This document shows, piece after piece, positions 1 to 12,120 of a stretch of 64,000 nt of DNA. The stretch is from NCBI GenBank assembly GCA_029959085.1, contig JARWIR010000042.1, forward strand, positions 5,116,544 to 5,180,543. Direction: 5' to 3'. A program made the translations under genes and the position numbers. The stretch comes from Nemophila menziesii. Its lineage: Eukaryota > Streptophyta > Magnoliopsida > Boraginales > Hydrophyllaceae. Each line of letters begins with the position of its first letter. Positions within the stretch are counted from its first letter, which is position 1. The notes below the pieces were generated by a model, which saw only the letters and a program-made list of their open reading frames with translations, searched no databases and was not told the DNA's origin.

Positions 1-1160
1 CAATCAAGTTTGTGGAGCGTATGAGGCAGGTTTTGAATTAGGGGCAATTATAAATAAGAGCCCACTACAACATAAGGTTTATAAAAAAAGTCCCACCTCT
101 AACTAACTCTTTTCTATCTAACTAAATACCAGAAAACCCAATAATACCCCTCCCTCTATATCTATACCTGTATCACAGTGAACCCAAGAAACCCATTTCC
201 CGTTCCTATTAGGTTTCGAATCTGAAACCCACCCCCACCCCCCTCTCTTCTCTCTCCTGTAAAACCATATACTCTCCCTCTTCTCTCTCCTAAACCCGCC
301 CCCAGCAGCACACCTTCCCCACCATACCTCACGCTCACCATAGCACCACCATCCTTCTTCTGCGCAGCAGCAACCATCGATGCAGCAAACCGGAGCAGCA
401 GCAGCAGCAATCGGAGCAACAGCAACCTCCCAGATCTGGCGCCACTCTACATCTACAAAAACACCCCTCAACAACACCATCTTCACGATTCTCAGGTCTG
501 CAACAATACCCCTCAACATTACCATCTTCAGGAGTCTCAGATCTACAACATCACTATCAAGTAAATCCTTTTGACCATACAAACTGGGTACAGCCCCAGT
601 GGGTACATCTTCAACACTACCGCAGATCCGCCATCACTGGACCGTCGTCGCTGTTGTTAATCTCGCCAGCACAACTGCTGCACCACCAACAGATCCACTG
701 CCATCTACACCATCTCTTCATCTTCATGGCCATCGATCTGGACCAGATTCACACTGCAGATGGGTACAGATCCGGGTGGGTGAGTCTCAGTTCCTCCAGC
801 ATTGCTGCCTTTCGTGCCTTTTATCTGTCATTTGTTTATTTTTGCAGGTAGATGGGTACAGCCCCTTGACTGCTGCAGCAAATCTGGATCCAGATCCAGA
901 TCTGTTAGATGATTTTATTAGGTTTTGTTTTATTTTTTATTTTTTATTTTTGATCATTTAATCTATTTTTGTTTATTTGCAGGTCCGGTTCCCTGATGGT
1001 GGTGGTGAACCTGGTTGCAATTCAGTCAAAGTCAAACCCATCTGTGTACAGCCCCATCTAGATCGGGCAATGTCCACGTTCCCATGAGCCTGTATTTTGT
1101 CAATGGCTTAGAAATCCTCTGCTATTGCTTCTGTGCACGTACCTGGTCCACTGTATATCG
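1..1160. other. non-coding stretch, no gene recognised
   Basis: Richer in C and G than its surroundings, with several short open frames (around 380-574 and 599-961) that have no recognisable domain and a His/Pro/Ser-rich composition. A short phrase, gggtacagccc, recurs near 587, 855 and 1045, which suggests an old repeat rather than a gene. Two stretches look like intron ends (pyrimidine tracts followed by ag near 846 and 981), but I could not build a convincing coding model. Confidence 0.4.
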
Positions 1161-1164
1161 CAAT

Positions 1165-1340
1165 GTGCACGCTCCCATGAGACCTTATTTCCTATTGTGC
1201 ACGTTCCCATGAGACTTTATTTCCTATTGTACACGTTCCCATGATACCTAGTTTCCTATTGTACACGTTCCCATGATAGCTAGTTTCCTATTGTACACGT
1301 TCCCATGATAACGTATTTCCTATTGTACATGTTCCCATCT
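1165..1340. repeat. 32-bp tandem repeat, five copies plus a partial
   Basis: Units start at 1165, 1197, 1229, 1261 and 1293, each exactly 32 bp, with a partial unit at 1325. Each contains the core acgttcccatga followed by a ttcctatt block. A diverged single copy lies upstream near 1066-1100. The exact register and few mismatches point to a fairly recent minisatellite expansion. Confidence 0.9.
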
Positions 1341-1383
1341 ATTGGACAGGCCATTGAAGGACTTAATAAAATATGGACTTAAT

Positions 1384-1490
1384 AAAATTTAATAAGGTAA
1401 AAACCTGTTATGCGCGTACCCATGACGAAGGTAACTATAAAATTTAATAAGGTAAAAAATTGTTGTGCGCGTACCCATGACGAAGGTAAC
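1384..1490. repeat. 55-bp tandem duplication
   Basis: A block beginning aaaatttaataaggtaaaaa and ending cccatgacgaaggtaac occurs twice with a 55-bp offset (from 1384 and from 1439). The cccatgacgaagg part loosely echoes the core of the neighbouring 32-bp repeat. Confidence 0.85.
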
Positions 1491-1499
1491 GATTCTCAG

Positions 1500-2140
1500 G
1501 GGTAATAAGGTAATGTTGAGTAACTAAAAAACCAACTAAGGACTTAATAAGAAGATCTAACTAGGTAGGACTTAAAAAATAAGTTTTGGCTGATTTAGGA
1601 TTCTATTTGTAATTTCCTCTTTGAATTAAGGCAGCGTATTCAATGTAAATTCCAGAAAATCCAGGACATGGTAGTTGAGCTTCTCACATGCGAGTTGTGA
1701 CATGTATATAATATATAGGGTAAATTACCTGGATGAATCCTATTTTGGGAACACGGGTAGATTTTGGAATTTCACTCCATTAAAGTTTGAAAAACTAAAT
1801 GAGAGAGTTTTAAAAATTAATGTTTGGAGATCCAGACAAAAAAATTAAAATTAATCTATATATAATTTACTCTATTGGTTTAAAAATTAAGAAATGTATT
1901 AATCTCGTCCTCGAACCAACCATGCACATATCATTTTTACTGCTTTGGGAAAATCAGTCTTTGAATATCTAGACATGGTTTATAGTTTCTACGCAAATGA
2001 GTGGATCTATAATTTATTCTTAGAGAAGAAAAGGAAAAGGAGTTAGCAAAAAATTGGAATAACAAGCCAGGTTCGGAATTGTATCCCCAATTTCTTAGGT
2101 TAATATATAGTTTGGAGAGGAGGACGAGAAGGAGGGTAAA
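1500..2140. other. no gene seen
   Basis: AT-rich sequence with stop codons in all frames. I see no motif, tRNA or clear repeat here. Confidence 0.5.
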
Positions 2141-2910
2141 AGTCTATTTTTACTAAAGTCTTTCTCGTTAAAGAATTATCTTTAATCTGATTAGATGAAT
2201 TAAAAAATAGGATAATAATTCAAAAATGTTTATTAAAGAACTTATTAATAAAGAGGTGCCTATAACAAGTTTCTTTATAAAAAACAACCCCATCCCAAAC
2301 TAACCCTTACACTTAGCAATTAAAAAAAAAAAAAACTAAATGTCTTTTGGAATCATTATCAGATTAAAATAAAAAAAAAAAATTAAAACAACACACACAT
2401 ACAAAACACACGCATATCACACACAAAACACACAAAACACACACGAAAGCAATGAAGAGCCGCTACTGAGCGGGAGAAGAAGATCGGCGGCGAAATCGAC
2501 GACCAACGAAAAAAGCGACGGAAATCGGCGAAAATCAAGCACTCATACCAAAAGCGAGTGTAGGAGATCAACAACAAAGAAGATTCACCTTACAAAATCA
2601 GAAAAAACACATATGTAAGTCACTAAAACCCAATTTTATGGTTATTCTGAGAATTTTTTAGAGTAATTTTTGATTTGGAAGTGTTATTTGTGATTTTGTA
2701 TGAATTTTTACTGAATTTTTACTGAATTATGTTTGATCAAGGAAATATATGATAGTAAATAACGATTTTAGTAGTTTCTAGGGTTTATAATAGGATTTTA
2801 TGATGAATGTGATTGAATATTGTGATTATTATGAACGAAATTTGGATTAGTGTGATTAAACATGATTATTCTGTAAAATAGGGACCTATATTGCAATTAT
2901 TTTAGTTTTT

Positions 2911-4317
2911 TGATGTATTACTTGAAAGTCCTAGAGGGGGGTGAATAGGATTACTAATAAGATTAATGCCTAATTAAAATTTTTTTGGACAATTATAAGT
3001 TTAAGAGAAAACTTCTAAGTCAACTAATATATCAAACACTTATGGGATCATGCAAAGGATAAGTTAGAGGTTCAATATATAATTTTAACAAGTAAATCGA
3101 CTATCTATTCTCTTACTAACTTAGAGGACCAAAGTTTGATAAATTAGATAAGCAATATCACAATATTCATACTAGCTATTCATGTAGGCATATTATCAAA
3201 CATATTAAGTGCGGAAAGTAAATAGCGTAGGGATAGAAAGATACACACGATTTATAGTGGTTCGGTTTCCCTACATCCACTACCTAAGGAAGCCTCCTTA
3301 GGATTTCAAGCTTTTCACTAAGCTCTCGTGTCTCTCTTAACCGGGTCGAGAACACAATAACCCTTACAACCTCTTCGATACCACGAAGGATAACCTCTTC
3401 GATACCACGAAGAAAACTCTTGTGTAATCACAACACAAGGACACCGAGTATACTCCCGATACTCAAATTCTCTCTTAACCTATCTATTACAAGAACTAGA
3501 ATTAAGAGGATAAATACAAAGTGTTTAAAGGGTGAAACAACTTTGCTAATGAACTCCTAAAGAGATGATATAACTATAAGCTTAAAACTTCTCTTGAGTA
3601 GATAATAACTTTGAAGCTTCTTGGATTAACTCCTTAATTGAGTGGATACAACAATGTATAGCTCTTGACACCTTCTTGGATGATAACAATTAAGCCCCTT
3701 AGTGTATATGGGTTGAAGGTGTAGTTGTAGCCTTGAAAGACCTTCAATTTATAGCTGCAAAATGCTCCCAACGGTCATAAGACTTGTCTCCAACGGATAT
3801 ATTAATATCCCCAACGGTTATATGCCTTTTGTCTTCATTTTGCTGCAGAAAACCCTAACCTGCGGTGCACCGCGGGGTTGGTGCGGTGTACCGCACTGAG
3901 CTTGCTTAATTCACTTGCTTTCTGACGGACTAGCCCCCTTGTCCGTGGTGTAGTCCGTGGGCTGCGGTGTGCCGCACAGAAACTCCGGTGTACCGCACCA
4001 AAGGTCTAAAACACCTTCTAGTGAGTATATCTTTTACTGTGATGCTCGGATCAGAAAACCTTCTTCACGAGAGTTGTAGAGAACATCATTCTAATAAACT
4101 TTGTAGTTGATCACTAAAGCTAATTCTCAATGTATACAAAGATAAGGTTAAAAGTATTTGTATGAGAATTAGTTTCTTAAGATAAAACAATAAAGTTTTG
4201 ATCTAAATGATAAAGAATGTGTTTTTTGATGAATTAGAGTGCAACATAGAATATGTAAAACAAGAGTAATTAGCACACTAAACACAAGAGGATTTGTCAC
4301 ATTAAAACAACTTATTA
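2911..4317. mobile_element. nested LTR-type interspersed repeat (possible solo LTR or non-autonomous element)
   Basis: It begins with cttgaaagtcctagaggggg and contains agtggttcgg followed by a ctacatccactac block. Both signatures recur in the second copy at about 12120-13080. Repeats carrying these phrases are common in plant genomes and are usually attributed to non-autonomous LTR elements. I found no coding region, and no clear 5-bp target duplication, so the ends are approximate. A GC-rich set of small palindromes sits inside at 3860-4000. Confidence 0.55.
3860..3996. repeat. cluster of GC-rich short palindromes
   Basis: Four dyad symmetries lie within about 140 bp: gcggtgcaccgc (3862-3873, perfect), gtgcggtgtaccgcac (3881-3896), tgcggtgtgccgca (3963-3976) and cggtgtaccg (3986-3995). 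They share the half-site tgcggt. They stand out in base composition from the AT-rich surroundings. Confidence 0.75.
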
Positions 4318-4622
4318 AGGGAGGCTATATGCCAACATTACTGTAAATAGTCAAACAAGGACTTATAGTGAATTTTTTGGCAAATACAATGCAAATTATC
4401 GACAAGTTGTGTAATTTAGGGACCTTACAGTGTAATTAATGCAGAATATAGAGACTTATAACTGTAAATCTGCGTGTTCAGCAGAATTCATTGAATTAAA
4501 CATGAAATTCACCGAATTAAACAGTGAATTTCATGTTTAGAGAAGTGAATTTTATATGGTAATGTCATTTCAGACTTCTAATCCGTTTCCTGTGGTTGGA
4601 GTTTGTGTAAATACAGGTAAAA

Positions 4623-4841
4623 ATGCCTCCAAGAAGAAGATTGATTGATGAACAAGAAGGTGATGAGATAGAAGCACCGAAAAGAAAGTTTAAAGAATCG
4701 TATAAATCGAGTATGACTGGACTAGTGACAATGATAAGTCACGAGAAATTTACAAAGAACAAAGAATCAGTTATGAAGAAGAAAAATGAAGAATGTGTTG
4801 ACGTTTTTGTTATTGTGTTGAACTTAGTATTTTATATTTAA
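4623..4841 (+). CDS. small hypothetical ORF inside the MULE-like element
   Basis: A 72-residue frame begins MPPRRRLIDEQEGDEIEAPK and is strongly basic and acidic in its first 50 residues, then hydrophobic. I do not recognise the family. A possible splice acceptor (aatacag) lies just before the start, and a possible donor (atatgtaagtc) lies about 2 kb upstream near 2613, with the nested repeat at 2911-4317 in the putative intron. This may be a captured gene fragment or a chance frame. There is no homology I can name. Confidence 0.25.
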   Translation: MPPRRRLIDEQEGDEIEAPKRKFKESYKSSMTGLVTMISHEKFTKNKESVMKKKNEECVDVFVIVLNLVFYI

Positions 4842-5177
4842 TTGTACTTATTTGGGAATGTTTTCGATTGTAATGTTTAAAATGACTTGTTAGTTTTTGA
4901 AGTATTATAAGGATTTTATTAGTAATGGAATTTGTATGATTTATAATGATTTTTGATAGAAACTAAGTATTAAGAAAAAACAACAATATTATGTATATTG
5001 ATTTAACTTTTTACTATCAAACAAAAAGGTTTTGATACTGCAACATGTTTTTCTTCTAGCAAACATATAAAAAATAATTGCATAGTTGTGTAGGTAGTAT
5101 TTCATATACATTCAAAGTTCAAGTGAAGAGTAAAGGTCAACAAAATATCTAAAAGCAGTCAAAACCAACACAGAATT

Positions 5178-5290
5178 ACATGTTTGTAACATGAAATTCC
5201 ATGTTTAGAACATTTAATTCCATGTTTGAAACATGAAATTCCATGTATAGAACATGAAATTCCATGTATAGAACATGAAATTCCATAAAG
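5178..5290. repeat. array of the palindrome catgaaattccatg
   Basis: About five units of roughly 23 bp, each centred on the self-complementary catgaaattccatg and separated by tttaga or tataga linkers. Similar arrays lie at 5848-5905 and 7228-7345, and a diverged pair lies near 4500-4545. All are inside MULE-like elements of the same family. Confidence 0.85.
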
Positions 5291-5847
5291 AAACTTAAGC
5301 TACTCGGCTCGAAACCTATACTAAAAGACAATAATACGAAAAAATGAACCGCAACACAATATAAAAACAAAAAGGACCCAAATCATAACAATAGAAATGT
5401 AAAAAATGTTAACTCGTGAATATTAAACACCCGTTAAAAGAATTTAATGATCGTAAAAATACAACAAAAATCGTAAAGCATCTTGACAAGCCTTCACGAT
5501 CATACGTGATGTAAATATCCATACACTGCAAAGTCGACTCGTTAACCAAAAAATGCATGTTCGAGAAGTCTGCTTTGTTGTTCAACACACAGTTAACGTC
5601 ATCTCCGACTAAATATACTAAATGTGTGGAGTTCAAGAGAAAGGAAGACCATTTAGACAACAGGTAATCAAAAACAGAATTGAGGCTCCGGAAAAGATCA
5701 AAGGAACGCATAGAACATTGAGAACCAAACCTAACGACAGCCATATCTATATCCAGAAACAAGTAATAACATAAGTAGTAGGATATGATCGCCTACACAA
5801 GCAACAAGGTGGAAAGGGGAAAAGTTGTTAAAAAACACAAAATTTAA

Positions 5848-5905
5848 TGTTTTGAACATGAAATTCCATGTTTTAAACATGAAATTCCATGTTTTAAACA
5901 TGAAA
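5848..5905. repeat. second array of the catgaaattccatg palindrome
   Basis: Two full units and part of a third, with ttttaaa linkers (gttttaaacatgaaattcc). It matches the array at 5178-5290 and the centre of the foldback element at 7228-7345. Confidence 0.8.
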
Positions 5906-6358
5906 ATCTGCGACTGCACAAACTGATGCACAACATAACAGCTGAAAAACAACCTGTAAGAATATACTACACATACATACAAAATATGCAGAAAAACATA
6001 ATAAAAACACTAAAAAAATGCATAAAATGTTAAAATCAAACAAAAAAAAGGAAGAAAAACACAAATATAACAAAACATAACCGGTAAATGAACAAATTCC
6101 GTAAGTAATCAAACGAAATTCATTAAAAAGAAAAAAAACCTTGAAAAATAGAGAAATTGGATGAAATTGATAAATAAAAAGAAGCTTGAATCAACATGCA
6201 CTAATAATCATCAATACATACACGTGAGCTAGATACTAGATGAATTCGTAACCGTAAAACAAACCTGCAATAAAAAATCGAGCAAATGAAATAAAAAATT
6301 AGAAGAAGAAAAAGAAAAACAGAGGTGATTATTGATGAAATTACTTTATGAATTGAAT

Positions 6359-6400
6359 AGAAGCAAGCTAGAAGCAAGCTAGAAGCAAGCTAGAAGCGAG
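6359..6400. repeat. 12-bp tandem repeat
   Basis: The unit agaagcaagcta is repeated three to four times, ending in the variant agaagcgag. It lies near the right end of the large MULE-like element. Confidence 0.8.
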
Positions 6401-6528
6401 TAGACTTTGTGTTGAATAGAAGAGAAGGATATATAGACATATTCTTCAAGTTTGTGCGTGACAGAGAAGAAGAGAGCAAGCGGTTATAAAGAGAGAGAAG
6501 GGAGAGAAACAAAGAGCGCATAATTATG

Positions 6529-6531
<3 letters not shown>

Positions 6532-6569
<38 letters not shown>
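6532..6569. repeat. (GA)n microsatellite
   Basis: About 18 GA dinucleotides in a row. On the minus strand this yields a spurious Ser/Leu frame. Confidence 0.95.
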
Positions 6570-6570
<1 letters not shown>

Positions 6571-6910
6571 AATAAGATGGTATATATGTAGGGTAAATTA
6601 GTAAACAAAAATAGAATGTGGTTGTTTTTTACAAATAATTAATTAGGAGGATATTTATGTATAAATAAAAAAAATTAGAGGCTTAAAAAAATGAGGTTAT
6701 TGTTGATAACATCCTCATTAAACTATCTAATTGTTCTTTTATGCCTTCAATAATCTATTTTATAAACAAATGCCTAATGAAGTAAATATTTATTGAAAAC
6801 ATCCCCTTTATATTTTCTATGCTTTTACTACCCTTATTATTAAATATATTATTTTATTTTAATACAATATTAATTTTTAAATATTAAACAAATAATAGGG
6901 TACTTCTTTC

Positions 6911-7049
6911 TCCACCACCACTACCACCACCACCACCACCACCACAACCACCACCATAACCACCATGTATGTAACCACCACTACATCCACCACAACCATC
7001 ACCACCTCCACCACCACAACCACCACCACCACCACCACCACCTACTACT
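6911..7049. repeat. (CCA)n-rich tract
   Basis: Imperfect CCA/CCACAA trinucleotide repeats over about 140 bp on the plus strand, inside the foldback MULE. Confidence 0.9.
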
Positions 7050-7061
7050 ACTAATTCCATC

Positions 7062-7508
7062 CCACGCGCGCGTCCGTGATTTTTTTTTTAAATCGTCATA
7101 ACTAATTAAAAAAAAATCAGAAAATTAAAAAAATTGTATTTTTGAATAAAGCAAATTAATATTTACGTCTATGAATTTTTTTGATTTTTTTTGAATATTT
7201 TCGAATATTTTTAATTTTTTTTTTCGCAGACACGGAATTCCATGTTTTAAACATGGAATTTCATGTTTTAAACATGGAATTCCATGTTTTAAACCGTGAA
7301 ATAAACATGAAATTTCATGTTTAAAACATGAAATTTCGTGTGTGCGAAAAAAAATAAAAAAAAATCAAAAAATTCAGAAAATTCCGAAAAAAATCATAGA
7401 CGTAAATATTAATTTGATTTATTCAAATATAATTTTTTTATTATTTTTTTGATTTTTTTTGAATTAGTTATGACGATTTTAAAAAAATTCCACGGACGCG
7501 CGCGTGTG
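7062..7508. repeat. long inner inverted repeat (foldback)
   Basis: The left arm (7062-7225) starts cacgcgcgcgtccgtg and includes aatcgtcataactaatt. The right arm (7345-7508) is its near-exact reverse complement, ending cacggacgcgcgcgtg. The loop between is the palindrome array at 7228-7345. The whole stretch could fold into a hairpin of about 160-bp arms. Confidence 0.85.
7228..7345. repeat. palindrome array at the centre of the foldback
   Basis: Five units of the type acatggaattccatg or acatgaaatttcatg, each nearly self-complementary, between the arms of the inner inverted repeat. Confidence 0.85.
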
Positions 7509-7729
7509 TTTATTAGTTTTTTTCCTTATTTTTTAATTGTTAATTATAAGGGTAATTTGGGATGGGGCTGTTTTCAATAAATATTTTATTCTAGACACCT
7601 TTTTCTAAATAAATTTTTTAATAGGCATCAATTAACAATTGACTCTAAAAAAACTATTAGAGAGTTTAATGAGAATGCTTTGAGCAATAACCCTTTAAAA
7701 AAATCGATGACAATTTTTGTTTTTTTCCA

Positions 7730-8790
<1,061 letters not shown>

Positions 8791-8930
8791 AGATATTATG
8801 ATACCATTTTTTTAAAAATATAGGAAATTGAGCCCAAAGCTCATGAGTGGATCCACGACTATATATGATTTGAATACATTATAATATATATGTTTGTTGC
8901 CATACAGACTATGAACATCGAAGATGCAAA

Positions 8931-9209
8931 TGTAGCGAACTTAAAAGTTTAGTTGGACGGGAATAATTTAAACTACAAACTTTAAGAAATCTGCTTCCAT
9001 TGAGACATGAAGCTAGATTGCTCAACAATTTATGTCTTTGTCTTACCACTAGACTACTAATTTTTTTTGTTTATTTTGTACACTGAATATTATTTAATAC
9101 TCAAATAGATAATTATTTTTTTCGAAAAAAATTACACTTATATTTTTAAAAAAACATTTGGAGTCCGGGTGGGCTTGAGCCCCCCGAGACTTCGTTTAAA
9201 TCCGCCATC
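8931..9209 (+). mobile_element. degenerate hAT-type element (same family as 15686-15963)
   Basis: The right part matches the intact copy: ttcgaaaaaaattacact, then tccgggtgggcttgagcccc, ending aatccgcca. The left end has decayed and no target duplication remains. It carries the same internal tRNA-like segment (on the minus strand at about 8991-9060). Confidence 0.65.
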
Positions 9210-9245
9210 AATGTTACCCAATCATATATTTATATACTTGCTGGC

Positions 9246-9500
9246 AGTGTCGGGTTTATTAAAAGCCTAGTTTTTCTTTGTTACATTAGAAAGCCGGGGG
9301 GTTCAAGTTCTTAATGAACATGTAAATTTTATGATATATAAGTGTAATTTTTTACCAAAAAATAATTAGCCCTCTATGAATGTTTATATTATAGATACGT
9401 GCTTCAAAGTACATATAAGACATTGTAATTTAGTGGATGCTATGATTGGTTTTAGGATTTAGAATAGAGGTTGGGTGTTTGAAACATGACAATTGTATTC
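9246..9500 (-). mobile_element. partial hAT-type element in inverted orientation
   Basis: It begins cagtgtcggg, a variant of the cagtggcgga terminus, followed by ccggggggttcaag and taagtgtaatttttt, which are the reverse complement of the right half of the family. The far end is not recognisable. Confidence 0.45.
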
Positions 9501-10095
9501 TTTTTTAAAAATAAAAATTGAATACATTTTTTTCTTAAATACACATAAAATAGATTTAAAAATAATTTTAAAAAGATATGATTCGAAAGTAGTTAAAATT
9601 TAATAAAATTTCATAATTATTTTTCATGATCGGCCTTGTTTTTATATTTTTAGATTTTCGAAAAATCTTTATTTTTTAATATACTAAATTTAAATCATAA
9701 TTTTGTCAATTTTTACCGACTTATAAAAGTATTGTAATTCATTTATACTAGTCTCTATTTTGAATTTGAGACTAGCCATGATTTTATATATTACTTAATA
9801 AAGATATAGTATTTATTTTTTAGATAATTTATTACTCATACTTATAAATTAGGATATGAATATAACATTATAGATTATTAATATAATTTTAGTGATATTA
9901 TGTAAAATAGGTATGGTAGTGTTTTCCCCCTAATGTAGCTTTAATGGTTTTATTTTCCATCATTTTTAGATAAATGCTAACCTGTAAGTTCAGTTTATTG
10001 AAGGGACGAGGAACACAATAGTGTTGCATGTCCATGTCTGTATTTTGACACTGATAATTACAAATTTATGTTTGTTATGGTTGTCTTAATTTTTT
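9500..10095. other. no gene seen
   Basis: AT-rich, with stops in all frames and no recognised repeat. Confidence 0.5.
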
Positions 10096-10098
10096 TTT

Positions 10099-10190
10099 GA
10101 TATCAACAACTCCCGAACCCCCATATATACCAAGCCCCTTCTCACTTTATCTTCGGAATCGAACCTATTTGTCGGATCTAGCAAATACAA
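10099..10190 (-). mobile_element. tRNA-type SINE, probably 5'-truncated
   Basis: The reverse complement contains the RNA polymerase III B box ggttcgattcc and ends in gttgttgatatc followed by an A-run, a 3' end typical of plant SINEs. The A box is not clear, and I could not find a target duplication. Confidence 0.55.
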
Positions 10191-10439
10191 TTATACTATA
10201 GTTTCTCATCATTCGAAATATAGTGGTGGAAGTATTTTTTTAAAAAAATTTAAAAATGCTTCTACAACTTTTTTATGTTGCCCAAATTATCATCAGAATG
10301 GGATCATTCTAAAGAATAGTCATATTTTTTTGGATCTTCCTAACTGGCATACAATTATTCTTAAATTTACATTTACTCTAATATTTAATAATAACTGTGC
10401 ATGTTTTAATTTTCATCTCAAATTCCCTCAATGTTCTGG

Positions 10440-11270
10440 AATTTTATGTAAGGATCCCAAGTAAGTTGGATTAAATCTTTACACATACACCATCCATCCA
10501 GAAAGACTAAAAAATAAGGTTTGTACTCAAACTTTCTACAAGTAAACTAAGACCAACCTTCCAAACAACCAAAATAACCTGAAGAATAATCTAGGTCAAC
10601 ACCGCTTCAGTGATTAAATGAGCCTATTTAACTGAGTTATTGCCAACATTAAGATTAAGCTAAGTCTAGGAACAACAACATAACAAGGGCTTTAGTTTTG
10701 AGAAAATATCCTTCATATACCTCCTTATCAAGGGTGTCTAAGGACAACCTGGATATCCTTTAGAGTAAGCATAGGGACATGAAACGTCACACTTAAATCC
10801 AAAAATCGATTCCAACCGTCAAAATGGACCAAACCAAAGTAGCCCCCTTTACTAACCACTTTGCTTTCATCCCAAGATTTAAATATACCATCCAAGCCAA
10901 TCTCACCAAGATCACCATAACTTTTAGGCATACTAGTCTCACTAGACCAACTAGAGCAAAACAAAAAGAGTAAAGGTTTGACCCACACACTACCCCTCCA
11001 TCCTCACCTTTCTTATAACTTTCCATCTTTCCCATGATTCCATAAGCTATACACCTATTTTTGACCACATGGCCTCTCCCACCATTATTATTTTCCTATC
11101 CCTAACCAAATTCTTACATAGAAAAACCATCCAAACCATATGTGACGATAATCGTACTAAACCTTCTACTAATAACATAACAACCATCCTATATATAAAG
11201 ACTAAAATTATCCCCCTCAATCCTCCCCTTATCCCATCTTCAACAGCTAACGACGTTTAACGCCCCCACA
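10440..11270 (-). other. degenerate region with overlapping minus-strand frames, unrecognised
   Basis: Two overlapping minus-strand frames (10728-10988 and 10793-11068) and an upstream stretch give a mixed Gly/Leu/Val-rich text. The first contains SYGDLGEIGLDGIFKSWDES, which does not look random, but I cannot assign it to a family. It could be a LINE ORF1 relic or an old gene fragment. Confidence 0.25.
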
Positions 11271-12120
11271 ATGACATTAATTAATATTTTACAACAATAT
11301 ACGTTTCTCCATAATATTATAATTTATACTTGTATATCAAACGCCAAGCTCTTCTCTTTAATAGTCTAAATACTATTTAAAATAAACTTCAATCTTATAG
11401 TTTTAAAGCTATTGCAATTTGAAGCACCAAATTTTTTTCTAAAGGAGCAGTCGTAAAACATAAAAAAAGACATATCCTGTTCTTCTTTTTTCCAGGATTT
11501 CCATTGGAAAGGAAACCTCCCTAACATGTATAAAATCTAGAATTCATAGTTAAATTTAAAACGTGTATTGTGATAAATTGGTAATGTAGTATTTTCTCCA
11601 TAAGTAATCTTGAAGTTCCTAGGAGAGTATCGTGTTTTGTGATAAATTTATAGTGTCATGAGACATTATTTTATGGAATTATCAGACTCATTTATGGATT
11701 TTTATACCTATTATTTGATATTGTGATTTCCTGTCTATTCGCAGATATTTCATTACTTTAATATCTTTTGTGCATTAATTGTGTAGCTCCTAGGTACTTG
11801 GACTATACAATACCCCTAGATGATGAGGAGAACTCAAAAAGTCAAGTTCAACCCCAAGTCATGGTGTGAAAGGATAAAAATTACACTTTACAAGGTCAAG
11901 TATATTTACTTTTAAAACTGTAAAGTCAACTCTATAGAGTCACCACATACATTTGGTGAATATTCTGAGCAAACCCCAGGAGTTCAAGATAGTCAAGTGT
12001 GTGAGAGGTAATGTTTTGCATTTTAGATTTAAGATGACAAAGTTATGATATTGCTTTTACGGTGGTTCGAACCAGTCCAATAATTGAAAATGGTTTGGGT
12101 CAACTTTGACCACCCAAATG
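11270..12120. other. no gene seen
   Basis: AT-rich, with stops in all frames and no clear repeat structure. Confidence 0.5.

Larger units (their letters stand above)
2145..6692. mobile_element. large MULE-like element, boundaries approximate
   Basis: The left terminal region (about 2150-2310) contains ttataaaaaacaacc followed by a block like cccaaactaaccctta. An inverted, similar block lies at about 6590-6640, where the reverse complement reads ttgtaaaaaacaacc. The same terminal motif occurs in the better-preserved foldback element at 6693-7694, so both belong to one family. The interior holds a spliced-looking stretch (2440-2613, then gtaagt), a small ORF at 4623, palindromic repeat arrays and a nested LTR-type repeat. 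No transposase was recognised. The right end is uncertain because a second family member abuts it. Confidence 0.5.
6693..7694. mobile_element. non-autonomous MULE with foldback core, 10-bp target duplication
   Basis: The direct repeat ttaaaaaaat flanks both ends (6683-6692 and 7695-7704), consistent with the 9-10 bp duplication made by Mutator-type transposases. Long terminal inverted repeats follow: the left reads gaggttattg, with a cctcattaaact block, and the right end in reverse complement reads gggttattgc, with a tctcattaaact block. They continue to tatttattgaaaaca on both arms. A second, inner inverted repeat (7062-7508) and a CCA-rich tract lie inside. There is no coding capacity. Confidence 0.8.

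Noticed and set aside
599..961. 120-residue ORF near the window start
   Set aside because: His/Pro/Ser/Leu-rich low complexity; could be a UTR; no support.
1165..1340. Regular 32-bp spacing reminiscent of a CRISPR array
   Set aside because: Units are contiguous with no unique spacers; it is a minisatellite in a plant genome.
2911..4317. Full LTR retrotransposon around the nested repeat
   Set aside because: No second LTR, primer-binding site or coding region could be found, so it is kept only as a repeat of LTR type.
5409..5762. 117-residue minus-strand ORF in the large MULE-like element
   Set aside because: I checked it against MULE transposase, Ulp1-type protease and LINE domains and could not match it; too weak to annotate as a gene.
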